This document shows positions 50,441 to 62,512 of a stretch of 64,000 nucleotides of DNA, piece after piece. Position 1 is the first letter of the stretch. Each line of letters opens with the position of its first letter. The notes under the pieces were generated by a model. It made no database searches. It was not told the origin of the DNA and was given only the letters and a program-made list of their open reading frames with translations. This DNA is from Phoronis australis (taxonomy: Eukaryota; Phoronida; Phoronidae): positions 1,015,766 through 1,079,765 of the forward strand of contig NMRA01000034.1 of assembly GCA_002633005.1 (NCBI GenBank), in the 5' to 3' direction. The position numbers and the translations under genes are program-made.

Positions 50441-51095
50441 TTTACAAACGTTTACTTCCTAGGCCAGCAAATAGGGGTCTCAGCTTCCGCTTCATCAAGG
50501 GACTTTTGTGCCGACACTAATCGGTTATTTTGAATATTCCAGTTATAAGCACCACCCAAAACGTAATGACGCCATCGGGGGTCCGTAGATCCTCACATGC
50601 CCTTCATATTTGCGGCACATCCCCCGCACTGTGACGTTGGTTTCCCGTGGAAACGAGGAATTATTGTACATGTGCGGCACTCATTGAAAAACCATCCTCA
50701 ACATTCCTTTAGACATCTGTTGGATCTCAAAACGTTCATCGCGCCTTAAATATGAACATTCACTCAAAATATCATTACAAATAATTCTGTAATTTACAAG
50801 TGATCCACATTGTCTAGTCTTCAGCTGGCACGATTTCCGACGGAGTTCCGGAGCCACCTAATGGTAAAAGCCGACTTCGGTAGATTTGATTTGTCGGCGT
50901 GCTGTGTTGGAGGTGCTTCTGATTTCAATGCTTACTGTTTACTTTATTGGGAACGTGAAATAGAATGACTGTTAACAATTTTTTGCTCTAACAATTACCC
51001 CCTCTGCACACTTAATTGTTTTTGCCTTGTGAAAGGTCATTGGGAGACAGGTTTTGTTTACAACACTCGTTCTGAGTCTCTCAGAGCTCTGTCCA

Positions 51096-51430
51096 CAACC
51101 CGCCTTCGGTCAGAAATAAGCATTGATTTAGACATTTTGCAATGATGGAAGTGATCTCAACTTGTTCCTTACTCAAAATAAAGGTGATTATTGGGCTTAG
51201 AAATGCTGACAGGTTGTTACAAACTGTTTGAGACCATTCTCGGTGCCTACTGAACTAACCCCGGCATTGACACACCAGCGTGCACAGCCTGATCTCGAGT
51301 AATAACGAACTGTCAGTTCTTTCCAAAACAAAAAATTGTCTCTAATTTGTCTCAGGAACAATTTGAGTCCTTTTTCATATCTCTTAGTGGTCTCAATCAA
51401 ATTTTATTTTTGTGACGGTCGGCTGGTTTA
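51096..51430. mobile_element. About 300-bp MITE, copy 3
   Basis: It is the most divergent of the three copies: AACCCGCCTTCGG at the left, GGCTGGTTTA at the right, with internal GATCTCAACTTGTTCC and GAACTGTCAGTTCTTT. Confidence 0.65.
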
Positions 51431-51572
51431 TAGTCGCATTAGTTTTCAATTATCGCCCCTTGCGCCACGAGCAACAGTAAACTTCTGAATTCGCTGATGA
51501 GACATATTACAAGTTGTGGTTATTATAATTATAATGTGCAAGCTTACCTTCATCACTATTTTACGAAACAAT

Positions 51573-51615
51573 GAACAAGCACACGTTTGCAAACACACGT
51601 TTGCAAACCCACGGT
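51573..51615. repeat. Short tandem repeat, 12-14 bp unit x 3
   Basis: CACACGTTTGCAAA recurs three times, the last diverged to CCCACGGTTGCA. Confidence 0.8.
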
Positions 51616-52077
51616 TGCATCTCGTCAGATAATTGTTATTAAAATAGTCGTCGTCGCCGTTACATCCGGGTTACATCTCGCTGCTGCCTGTTCAAACGTC
51701 TGAGTAAACACAACATGGTCGTGGTGGTTACAATTGTAGCCTCGTTCCTGCAGTCGTAACAACGAGAAATACTCCCACGCAAAGGCATCGTGAAATTGTA
51801 GCTTTTCGACTGCTGTGTGAACAGTCTAAGCATAAGTGAAAGCGCCTGCCAAAAAACAGTGCAATATTTTTCATGGGTCATTGCTTCTGTTTTAAAGATA
51901 CTTGTTACAGCGTCGATAGAATATGAAAAATGAGTTTCAGTGCCCTTTATCACCTGTAACTTGGTATAAGTACCAGTGCTGCAGTCCACTTGGGTCGTTT
52001 CTGTCTATAATTGTCCCCCGCCACGTGTTAGCGTGAAGCGAGTGGCAGTATTTACGCACGTCATACAATGTTATTGA

Positions 52078-52345
52078 CGTGACATCTCAGCAAGGGAGTT
52101 TTAAATTTTGTTGCTATTTGGCACCAAAGTGAAAGGGAGGCAAATCCTTGCGCCAGTCGATTTTGGTGACCTGGCTTGAAGTCGTTTTAATGGTCACAAC
52201 GAGAAAATTAATTTGCCTAAAAAATTGCTGGAGTGATATCTCAAGCAGGGAGTTTTAAATTTTCAGTGATTTTATTTTGTACCAGTCGATTCTGATGATC
52301 TTGACATCTTTTTCAAGGTCACGGTGAGAAAGTCAAGTTTCCTGG
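52078..52345. repeat. Diverged tandem duplication, about 150-bp unit
   Basis: Two adjacent blocks share, in the same order, CATCTCAGCAAGGGAGTTTTAAATTTT / TATCTCAAGCAGGGAGTTTT, then CCAGTCGATT, TGACCT / TGATCT and GGTCAC...GAGAAA. The second block is shorter. Confidence 0.75.
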
Positions 52346-52349
52346 GCTT

Positions 52350-54460
52350 AGGGGAATGTTGTTGGCGCGTGTATTCCGAAGCAGCTGTGGTTACCGTGTG
52401 ACAAATCATTGTTGTTTAAAGCTTCAGAATCATTCTGTTAAATTCATATAGGTGCCCTACAACACTTCTAAATCCGCCAATGATTACGCGTTCACATTAT
52501 TCATCGGGTTATTCGTGTTCTTAAACCAGACATGTAGAGAACTTCGCGCCCCTGCCATTTCGAGCAGCAGAAAACATCCTTCGTAAACAAACACTCAAAC
52601 ACACGTCTGTATAGTTGCGTGGGAGGTTTCAAGTACCATTGGGGTGATTAGTGACTTTATGTTCAGACACTCTTGAGACTTGTAAAGTTAAATGTTTGAT
52701 GAATCGATCAGCTAATGCCACTAGATCAATTGTTGTCACACCGCCTTCTTCCTTTAGTACACGCGCGCGCCCCCTTCATTGCTTCGAGGACATTTTGCTA
52801 GTGCGATGCGACTGTCTTACCGACCGGTTCAAACTAAGATTGTGTGTTCCTCCTTGGCAAGAAGTCCATGTAGTGTGTGATTACGCCGCAAAATGTTGAG
52901 CGAATCACAATTTAATGCCATCCAACTATTCAACTTATCCACAAGATGGCATGGTAGCTACCTGATTTTCTGACTTGCCGTGAAAGCATCGGACTATACA
53001 GATCCGATCTCTTCTGATTCATGATTGGACGTCGAGCAAATTAGCAACGAAGGCTTGGCCTCCCAACGGGAGCACAAATTGGTCCTCGCATTATAATAAT
53101 TCTCTTTTACTTTTAATTCCATGTTTATGCTCACTGGGTAACGGTAACAAAATTTATAACCCCAACTGTCCGCGTACTATGCTGAACTGGTGTTAGTTCC
53201 ATGATTCGTAGTAAATGCAACACTAAGCTACACCTATTCGGCTAGTCGAATCACGTGACTTTCCTAATAAGGAAGTGGATACAGTAAGGAACTTGAGTGT
53301 ATTACCGGAGCTATGGAATAGTCTGCCGTATCGACCTTTTTAGGGACAGCGGAAATCGATGCGTGTGCATCCCAGAGTATAGCTCTGTGGGATACTACAT
53401 GATCGTCATATCCAGAATCCAGAAAGTATCACGCATGCGTTCGTTTTTTCAGTAAACTGCCACTTGATTTTGGATATATGTTACCTTTTCACTCGCATCT
53501 ATATTAAACTGAACTTCTAGTTGCTTGAAATGCAACTAGAATTGAATGATTTCTATTCATCTCTTATCTGCGGATGACGGTGTTGGTTTGGATGACCGCT
53601 GTCCCACAATCCTTTGTGTATATGACGTCTCGTGTTTTCCGTAAAAAGGTCAATGGTACATGTATGTAATGTAGTGTTTATGTAGTAAAAAGTACAATGG
53701 TTGCGACGTGCGACAAAGTTAAACATATGCATTTGTGGAAAAATACAGTGTCCAGTGATGATCAGTCGTAACAAACGAATGACGGACCTATGTGGATTCA
53801 GGGGGTGTAAACCCCTCGGGAAACGCCCCGAGCACAACGTGACGGCGCCGCTGGTGCAGTAAACCTCCGTTGCTGGAATCGTAGATCCGCCCTTTCAGAT
53901 CTCATGCGTAAACTGGCTAGCTTACCGGCCACGGATGAAGTCACTGCAAGAGGCACACAAAAACAGGAGGGTTTTGTGTCGCGGGACCTAGGAGTGTACA
54001 TTTCAAAAGAAAATTGATCAGGCAAGATACCGTTTTCCTGTCGTGACGTCTATTTTTGTTAACAGTAACAATTACTGGTAATTATTATTACGGCGGCAAA
54101 AATCTAATTGCAGAATGGGTAAGTCACCATAATTACACTTCATCCTCGACTTTGAGAGAAGGTTACTCTAACGATGAATTCGGCTTTCGCCCAGCCAACA
54201 GTCACGGGTAAATCTGGGTAATTTTGTCCGAATACTTTTGGCTTGCACTGTATAATCAAGCTACCTGCTATCGCCACCAAGTCGCAATAGTTTGTATCGA
54301 GTTTCACAGCTCCATTTAGTGGGCAATTCTTATTATAACAAGTAGACATCCACTGGATTTTTTTCGCATACGGTCTCTGTGATGTTCCGCTGCGCACAAC
54401 GGATCTCTGCACTTCTCTTGACTTGACATTAATCCCGCATCAATGCTGACAGCTCAAGAC
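52350..54460. other. No gene recognised
   Basis: Frames up to 94 codons are present (53837-53553 minus and 54412-54140 minus) without recognisable content. Confidence 0.4.
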
Positions 54461-54466
54461 TTGAAC

Positions 54467-56048
54467 GCTTAAAGGAGCATGCCACCCAAAAAACAACCTA
54501 ATTTGTATCAGTTTAGATCGAGTAGTTCTACTCCATAAGGGCACGCACGGTTGCGTTACCTGACGGCAGACGGAGGTGTTGAAATTATCCAATGACGTAA
54601 TTGGTTTCACACGCAGTCTTTTCAGCAGTTTATTGCTTGAATTCATCGTTTAACAACAATAAAGCATCAAACATCAATGTAAAACCCTTAAAAATACACC
54701 GAGTTCTTATAAAAACGTGTTGTTTTACTTCGGATTTATTGGTATTTGGACACCGTAGCCTAAAAAGTTCGGCAGGCCAATAAGGTCCGTAGCAGGAGTT
54801 TGGGGTCTGTTCGGAGATAAATTCGAAGTATTTTTCCGTGAGATACAGACAGGAGAACCTTGATGTGTGCTGTTTAGACTTGTGATTTTTGAGTTCTAAA
54901 CACACAAAACGCTTGTTATCCTGGCCAGTAGATCGGAACCTAATCAGACATCACGAACATAAACCAGCCAAAGTTGGAAACTAAACTTCCAGTCAAGAAA
55001 ATACTATACTAGTAGTGAGCCAAAGAAGTAAATAGCTCGCCGTGATTATGTTGGTGAATTAGCCACGAAACTGCAAATCTACTCAGTTTACTCGTCGGGG
55101 GTCGCGAATTCAGGTTCCGCTTTGGCCACATAACCTTCAGGGCAGAATGTGTACAATCATTATTTTAATAATGTAAATGTAAATGAAGATTCCCCTAACA
55201 CCTAACCGTGGGATAGAAATCGAGTTGTTTCAAAACAGTTTCTGTCAGCAAGCATGACCCCCCACACGGCCTCGGTGTCCCGTCAATTAGTTTTATTGCA
55301 CCTAAAGCCGGTAACGCATTGATTTATTCATTGCTGGCTTCTCAAATCATTTGCACTCACGAACACTCCAGAGGCATTTACAAATTGCATCTAATGAGAC
55401 AGACTTTGTTTCAGTTTATATAAGCATTGGTAAGGGTGACAATAATTCATTTTGAAACAGAACGCTCTGTAATAAACGTCAACATGGACTCGCAATCCCG
55501 ACTGAGACGAGGGCTCATCCCGACGAAGACTTCGCTGGTGAATCGTTTTAACGAAACTTAAAAGTTTCACAGGCTGTCGGTTTGAACCGGAATACAGAGA
55601 TGAAGAAATACTAAAGAGGAGCAGTGAACAGGCTTAGACAATGGAACGTATGGATAGTTATTTGGTAAGCCGGCATTCGTCAGGCACTGTCCGCGACGAC
55701 TGCAGGCCGCAGACACGGAGATGTTTCACGGCCTCATAGTTGCTATTTACAGCGTACTTTTCATTCTTCACTACCGCGAGCCACTTCCTAAGCATTTCGG
55801 ACTTTCGAGGAAGTCGAAAAAATGATATACCCGCTTTCCTCGCAGCTGCATAGTTCGGACAAGCGGGAACGATACACCGTAACATAACGGCATTAACTCT
55901 GTAAATGAACCACTGACGTCGCTGCTTCGTTTCTCACCTTCCTCACAGGTTAACGCTACACCTCTCGACCGTATGCGAGGCGATGTGGATATAGACCGAT
56001 TAAGACGGCAAAAAAGACTAATTAAATCGGGTGGCATTCTCCTTTTAA
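54467..56048. mobile_element. Kolobok-like THAP transposon derivative, copy B
   Basis: The left end CTTAAAGGAGCATGCCACCC and the right end reversed, CTTAAAAGGAGAATGCCACC, form terminal inverted repeats of about 20 bp that start with TTAA. TTAA target duplication with a purine-rich terminus fits Kolobok; piggyBac also uses TTAA but does not carry THAP. A THAP domain lies at the right end on the minus strand, and the remaining 1.1 kb has no transposase domain. Copy A (23130-24826) is the same family; copy B carries its own insertion near 55245-55310. Confidence 0.78.
55708..55885 (-). pseudogene. THAP zinc-finger domain, damaged (copy B)
   Basis: It begins with Met at 55885: MLRCIVPACPNYAAARKAGI, then SFFRLPRKSEMLRKW and KHLRVCG. 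The frame is intact across the first cysteines, unlike copy A, but the terminal CxxH ligand is lost because a short deletion changes CGRHF to CGLQS. Without the final His the zinc site could not form normally. Confidence 0.8.
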
Positions 56049-56049
56049 G

Positions 56050-58360
56050 TTTTTACACGTGTCTGAATAGCTATAGCGCCATCGTGCCGGTCATCCAGTG
56101 GTCGGTGCCTGCAACATTGAACAATAGACCCGTCCTGAAATGACACAGCACCACTTTCATTCAAGGGGTATTTACCACAATGCGACAGACACAAGAAAAA
56201 CGAAAAATTTGAGGAGATCAATTTTCCTGCTGTTTGATTTTGTAACAGGAAATGTCACTGCTTCAAGAATTATAACTTAACATTAAAACGATCTCTATCA
56301 GCCCAATTTAAAGGGATTTTCCCATTTACGTTCTCTGTAAGGGCTATTATTTACTTTATTAGCACAGCGAGGCTTGTTACAGGCATAATTTTCGTAGTAG
56401 AAAATTTTCTTGCCTCCTTTTACAGTAGAATTGACATTTATGTTCTGTATGTCAAATGTCTGTGAGGTTATGCAAGCAGGAAGTTATCGGTCCCTGCTAT
56501 ACTCTCAATGTAATTAATAGTAAGCAAACAACGACTATATACTAATGAAAGAAATCTCTATGATTATTTAGTCTAGAATCTATTTCTATCACCTGCTGAC
56601 GTCATTTGTCTCAAACTGCAAGTGTTTCTTTGGTCATATTCGTGTATTTAGCTGTTAATGAAAATTAATCTATACACTATTTAACATCCGTCGCTTCATT
56701 ACCTAGGATTTTACGAGTTTGGCCTAAATCGAAGGGTTGTGTAATCGATATCGTATCAAAGCTAGTTTGTAATTCCGCTTGATTTTGAAAATCAAACAGG
56801 ATTAAGTGCCAATATCCGGCTTCTCGTCGTAGAGGGGATGGGGGCGGGGCAAATTATACGTTCTGGAAACGTAATGGATTACACGCCTTTGTTTTTTATA
56901 TTAGGAAGTTCTATTCAAATGAAACGTCAAAGTGCCTAAAACCACCATTTACTGTGTTTTGACAAGTGACTACATTGTCAGCATTATAAACCTTCTAATA
57001 TACCACAACCGTGAATTCAATATCTCCAACAAGAGAAAAAGGTTAACTTTAATTGAACGTGTGACGTATGAACTCATGCGGTGACAATGTTCTTAGTCCA
57101 CCAACACGCGAGTTTCTTGTACAAACTTGTGCCATGTTCGCGCTTCTCTGATGTCCCGCGGGATTAAGTGAATAGAGCCACAGCGTGCTCAAATACTGAA
57201 TTGTCACAACTACAACAGACGCGACTCCTTTTTATTCTTTATTGTACCTTAAACCACGAGAAAACGACCAAAATATCTGACGACTTTTCACACTAAACAT
57301 AATGGAGTTAGATTAATGTTGTGATTGGTTGCCCCAATTCTACGTGGTATTCATCGACCAATAAGTGCTTGGAACTCCAGACCAGCTGGTTAACTTTTCG
57401 GCAGACGGTGTTTGCCGGTGTTCTAATTTGACAACTAATCGACTGATGGATGGTTTTTAGCGATTTTAAGCATTTTAAACGATGAATTGGAAATTGAACC
57501 AACTTTGCTTGATAAAGAAAATGTAACGACACCGCGCTGTTGAGCATGTCAGATGACACCCTTCGTGCAAACAAATATCCCCAGGATACAAAAATAGATC
57601 GAATGCAAAAACATTATGGCGTGACCAGCGTACAATGAACTTAAAATGCCCATACTTTTGAAAAGCACGTCAAGTACTGCTGTCAGTATCTAAATTTAGA
57701 CACGTTTGCCGCCTAGTTAAGACTCTTGTTCCCGGTGTTAATAACTTTGCCAGAAAGTTTCACGAACAATGTGCATGCTGATATCCCAGGAACATTGTGT
57801 AGCAGACGACATTGCTCAAAGTGGAAGCTGGCCTATAGCGATGCCAAAATCTGCAATTGCAAACTGAACTAAAACTATAAATTGTCATAGCAGTATATAT
57901 GAATATGTAAATTTTAAGTCACGTAGTAGTTACTCGAGAATAACAGGCAACGTTTGGTCAGCCACTGCTAACTTTATCAAGCCTGTATGACATCTGTTGG
58001 CGATTCAGGGGAATGAGTCAAACGACATAATTTTAATAATATTTCGCCTCTGTGTTCCTGCGGAGATACCCAGACATATCCTCATGTTTTCTTTGCTTGT
58101 GAGGCATGCAAGGAGGAGAGGGTATAGCTCTTCCAGGCACTCGAACAATACCCCCAATGTTTATAAAAAATATTCTGACATTCAGCAATTGTACAAAATT
58201 AATTTCTTTCTATATGGATGTCAAGAACTTACTGAAACGAAAATAAGGTTTTATTTGAAATAGTATCAGAATTTCTTTATATCATTAAATCTCCTTGTGT
58301 GAGTGGATAGAATTTTATACTTCAATATTAGCGTCAAATGGCAGATACAACCGTGTAATA
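56050..58360. other. No gene recognised
   Basis: The stretch is AT-rich, with frames below 90 codons and no motif. No repeat shared with the rest of the window was noticed. Confidence 0.4.
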
Positions 58361-58369
58361 ACCCATAAA

Positions 58370-58391
58370 GTTATCTCACTAGTGAGATAAC
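58370..58391. repeat. 22-nt perfect palindrome
   Basis: GTTATCTCACT is followed directly by its reverse complement AGTGAGATAAC. It lies immediately 3' of the tRNA-like sequence on the minus strand and may belong to the same repeat unit. Confidence 0.9.
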
Positions 58392-58403
58392 GATTTGGCG
58401 GGA

Positions 58404-58475
58404 AACCGAGGACGGGGTCGAACCCGGGACCTTGGAATTGCTGGTGGGCGACTTTACCACTACACCACGCAGCGA
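58404..58475 (-). tRNA. tRNA-like sequence, pseudo-tRNA or SINE head
   Basis: On the minus strand TGGTGTAGTGG matches the A box and GGTTCGACCCC the B box, at normal tRNA spacing with a GGTCCCGGG T-arm. The acceptor and anticodon stems do not pair well by eye, so I cannot assign an anticodon. A transcribed SINE head or a decayed tRNA gene is more likely than a working tRNA. Confidence 0.5.
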
Positions 58476-58964
58476 CTGACGTCATCGAGAGTGAAAATAG
58501 AATACTTAAATGAGCACGCGCAATAATCCCATGTTCAACAAACCGCATTGTACTGTACTTATACGCTACGAAAAATAAGACACATAATTTCCATAAAAAT
58601 GATACCTTAATTCGGTGAAATTTTTCTCTCATGTCCTCTTACTTGTAAATTACTGATCTCTAGTTTGAATGCGGGTATCGTGTCGTCAGGATCTTTAACT
58701 TGAGAATTATATTCAGTTACCAGTAGTAACCTACTTTAGCAGACGATAATTTCCTGGTCGAAGCTTAGCGTGAAAAAAACGTTTTCAATTGGTTTTGAGT
58801 AAAAGCATTATTTGACAAAAATAGCCGGGCTTTTCTTAAAAGGTCACGACCTCCGACATAGAAAGTAGTTACAAAGCCGTGGAGAGTCAGAAAAGGTAAA
58901 TCGATTCATTGCAATGTTTCTCGTTTAGTATGTGGTTATAAATAGATTATTACATGTTCTCAGC

Positions 58965-59067
58965 CGTTATCCCCCTTATCTAGAGCCCTCGTGGATTTTG
59001 GAGAATTATCACCCTCGGGCGATAATTCTCCAAAATCCACTCGGGCTCTAGATAACGGGGGATAACG
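58965..59067. mobile_element. Foldback element, 46-bp arms, 10-nt loop
   Basis: The left arm from CGTTATCCCCCTTATCTAGA and the right arm ending CTCTAGATAACGGGGGATAACG pair over 46 nt with only about three differences, around the loop ACCCTCGGGC. A single-stranded copy would form a very stable hairpin. Confidence 0.9.
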
Positions 59068-59103
59068 ACTTCGCCATGTACTAAGCTTTATTTATACATC
59101 TGT

Positions 59104-59302
59104 ATGAAAATGAATTATTTTCATTCGTTGTCATATATCATTGTATTCTTAACATCAGTTTTTTTATTTTTGTATTCGTATATAATCATTGTATATAGAC
59201 TTCTTTGTATTTTTTTACCCAGATCTAATGCCTCTTGGCGCTTTCTGGGTTATGTATATTCATTGTATTCTGAAGATTTCGTAATAAACATTAAAAAAAA
59301 GT
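59104..59302 (+). mobile_element. Possible retroposed 3' end with A-tail
   Basis: A T-rich coding-like stretch ends in AATAAACATT followed by A8 at about 59283-59299, as LINE 3' ends or retroposed transcripts do. No target duplication was found. Confidence 0.25.
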
Positions 59303-59853
59303 CAAACGGCGGCAAATTTCCGATATTACTCGGTTCCAGGTTGAAGTTAAGTACACCTCTCATGTTTAGGGAGGGATGTTCGTTCCTTTCATAAATGCAC
59401 TCTTTAATATCACATTCAAACTAGTCTTTTTGCCCGTCCAAGACCAGTACATCATCCAGGCCAAATGTCGTTTTTACATTATTCTCAATAATTTTATCCA
59501 CATTCTGTGATATATGTTCATCAATGTTTGTCAGTTTAGTCGTGATGTGTAGCTTGGCTTTTGAGTTATTTCTCATAAACTACAGGACAGAATGGCGAAC
59601 TATTTACTTTTACCAGAGCTTGTAAACTCATAAATTTAGGATAAGATCTAGATGACGAGAGCTTTGGGCCATGTGGAGCGCCTCGGGTATTTTCATAGCC
59701 TCAAGTTGTCCCCTAGAGGTACTTCATATCTACTTATACTTGTGGTAACAGGCTCAAACAAAAATTAACAGTATACCAGGAAGCACTCTGATTGAGAATG
59801 GTGTCGCTTTTGACTTTTGAGACATGTTAGGTCAGGATTTTAGCCGTCACTTT

Positions 59854-59950
59854 TTGATTGATTGATTTATTTAAGAATGATCGTCCTCAAGCAATACAAT
59901 ATGACACAATACAACAAATTAAGAATTAGACAATCTCTTTGCTTTGCCGA
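59854..59950 (-). mobile_element. LINE 3' tail fragment with (AATC)n end
   Basis: The minus strand reads GCTTGAGGACGATCATTC, then TTAAATAAATCAATCAATCA, a tetranucleotide tail typical of CR1/L2/jockey-type LINE insertions. Only about 100 bp remains. Confidence 0.5.
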
Positions 59951-60799
59951 ACATAGAACCGAAACGTAACGCATCCATTTTGACTAATTTTATCGTATTT
60001 CTTCGGATAAAATGCTCCTAACCGAATTTTCTACTGGGAATTAAATTTTAGAGCCTAAACAGTTCTAAAATCATTAATTTTAGTCCATGATATACCAATT
60101 AACTTTAGCTGGTGTTTATTGCCGTGAAACCATCGCCAAAGCTATAACTGACCTATCGCCAGGATTTTGACTGACGACTACTTAACAGACCAATCACAAC
60201 GCAGTGTTCTTAATACACCTTCGTCTGTGTTTCCATTTTACCCGACAAACATTACGTTGTCGGGTAAAGCTTATTTTAGTCTACATCTAAAAAATGTGCG
60301 ATAAGAATGGTGAAACGGTGTTGACAGGTTCTGCCGGCATAGCAGCGGCACTGGATTACTAATTCATAGCCTTGTTCGTGCTGTTGTCTCGAAAGAATAA
60401 ACAGTTAAATTACTTTTTGTTGAGAAACTCTAGTTTGCATATCGCCTGTAGAGTTAGAGACAGCTCAGTTTGTAGTTGTTCAAACATGATTCATGAAGCT
60501 TTAAAAAAGAGTATGAGTTATTTTTGTAAATAACCGTTTTTTGCTTCTATAACAGACTTGTAATATTTTGTAACATGACACAGCTTAGTGATGATGCTGC
60601 GTTTAAAATTAAGTGAAAAACTACCTTTATGCAATGAAAATACAAAAAATATGAAGTTCCTGAAGGTAGGCCTAGTAACGTAAATGTCTTAATGGTGCAA
60701 TTACTGCCAATTCCTTGAATTAATTTGTTTTGGATACAGCCCTAAACCTACCGGAACTAACTATTTGTCTAGGACAAGATGAATGTGTACCTGAGCCAT

Positions 60800-61812
60800 A
60801 GGCGGATTTAGGGGGGGGCCCAGGGGGCCCGGGCCCCCCCCCTTGGCTACCGCAAAAAAATAAAACAGTAAGCCGGAGCGCAGGGAAATGTTGAGTTTAT
60901 TAATTAACCCCGGTAATTAAAATTATACGGATGAAAAAAGATTTAAATGTGTGCAGTTTTAGTGTTGGGAAGGGGGGGGGGTCAAATCCAATTTCAAGTG
61001 TCAAATTCGGAACACGGCGCATTCGTAACNNNNNNNNNNNNNNNNNNNNNNNNNNNNNNNNNNNNNNNNNNNNNNNNNNNNNNNNNNNNNNNNNNNNNNN
61101 NNNNNNNNNNNNNNNNNNNNNNNNNNNNNNNNNNNNNNNNNNNNNNNNNNNNNNNNNNNNNNNNNNNNNNNNNNNNNNNNNNNNNNNNNNNNNNNNNNNN
61201 NNNNNNNNNNNNNNNNNNNNNNNNNNNNNNNNNNNNNNNNNNNNNNNNNNNNNNNNNNNNNNNNNNNNNNNNNNNNNNNNNNNNNNNNNNNNNNNNNNNN
61301 NNNNNNNNNNNNNNNNNNNNNNNNNNNNNNNNNNNNNNNNNNNNNNNNNNNNNNNNNNNNNNNNNNNNNNNNNNNNNNNNNNNNNNNNNNNNNNNNNNNN
61401 NNNNNNNNNNNNNNNNNNNNNNNNNNNNNNNNNNNNNNNNNNNNNNNNNNNNNNNNNNNNNNNNNNNNNNNNNNNNNNNNNNNNNNNNNNNNNNNNNNNN
61501 NNNNNNNNNNNNNNNNNNNNNNNNNNNNNNNNNNNNNNNNNNNNNNNNNNNNNNNNNNNNNNNNNNNNNNNNNNNNNNNNNNNNNNNNNNNNNNNNNNNN
61601 NNNNNNNNNNNNNNNNNNNNNNNNNNNNNNNNNNNNNNNNNNNNNNNNNNNNNNNNNNNNNNNNNNNNNNNNNNNNNNNNNNNNNNNNNNNNNNNNNNNN
61701 NNNNNNNNNNNNNNNNNNNNNNNNNNNNNNNNNNNNNNNNNNNNNNNNNNNNNNNNNNNNNNNNNNNNNNNNNNNNNNNNNNNNNNNTTGTGATATCCTA
61801 GATCCGCCACTG
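60800..61812. mobile_element. hAT transposon, about 1 kb, with 8-bp target duplication
   Basis: The left end AGGCGGATTTAGG and the right end CCTAGATCCGCCACTG (reversed CAGTGGCGGATCTAGG) are hAT-type terminal repeats. They are flanked by TGAGCCAT (60792-60799) and TGAGCTAT (61813-61820), a nearly exact 8-bp target duplication. Most of the interior is a gap, so coding capacity is unknown; the flanks show G/C runs only. Confidence 0.85.
61030..61787. other. Assembly gap (758 N)
   Basis: This run of N fills most of the hAT element. Confidence 0.99.
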
Positions 61813-61820
61813 TGAGCTAT

Positions 61821-62500
61821 GAACCTGATTTATTTAATCAAAATATTTCGCTCGAAGATTGGAAAAGCATAAACAGTGCTATCGGCTCGACCTACTTTAG
61901 TCGGGGAATCCCATCTTGTGACCTACTTTTCATTTGGCGCAATTTAGCAGACGGCAGACTAAAAATATCATTGAATCTTCACTCATTGTGTTCAAAATAT
62001 CCTGAAATCTGTGACATCGTACAGATAATTAAAACTTTAAGATTCCCAGCTTTCCATGAACATATCGCATCTGTGGCCTTGTTATTTGCCAAGTGAATGT
62101 GAACCGTTTGAGGTTCTTCGGATTTTCGCTGGCTCCGAAATACTTTTCCTCGAACACTTATTTTCGCCGATTAACTTTTTCATTCACAAGGTCGCTGGCA
62201 ATTTAATACAAAATACCAGAATTGTTATCATTTCGCTGTAATTTTCAGTATTAATGATCAGTTGCTGCAATTGTAAGGAAATTTTACTGCGGCGAAATTG
62301 TCATCTTCTAGAGGTACATGATCTAATCTCCATTTTAACGTTTGTACTCGAAACTCGACTCGAAAATTCACCAATTGCATTGTACGCTTGGGGTAAAGTT
62401 ACAAATGTGTACTCGAATACTGAGACAAGATTGGTCACGTTTCGGGTGTGACTGTGAGTGAGCTCGTACTGGGCATAGCATAAAAATGGATGCAGGCGGC
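61821..62500. other. No gene recognised
   Basis: A 94-codon frame (61812-62096 plus) begins inside the hAT terminus and shows no domain. Confidence 0.35.
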
Positions 62501-62512
62501 CTGGTACACGTT

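Noticed and set aside
60931-61815. Frames of 269-294 codons across 61030-61787
   Set aside because: They consist almost entirely of N.
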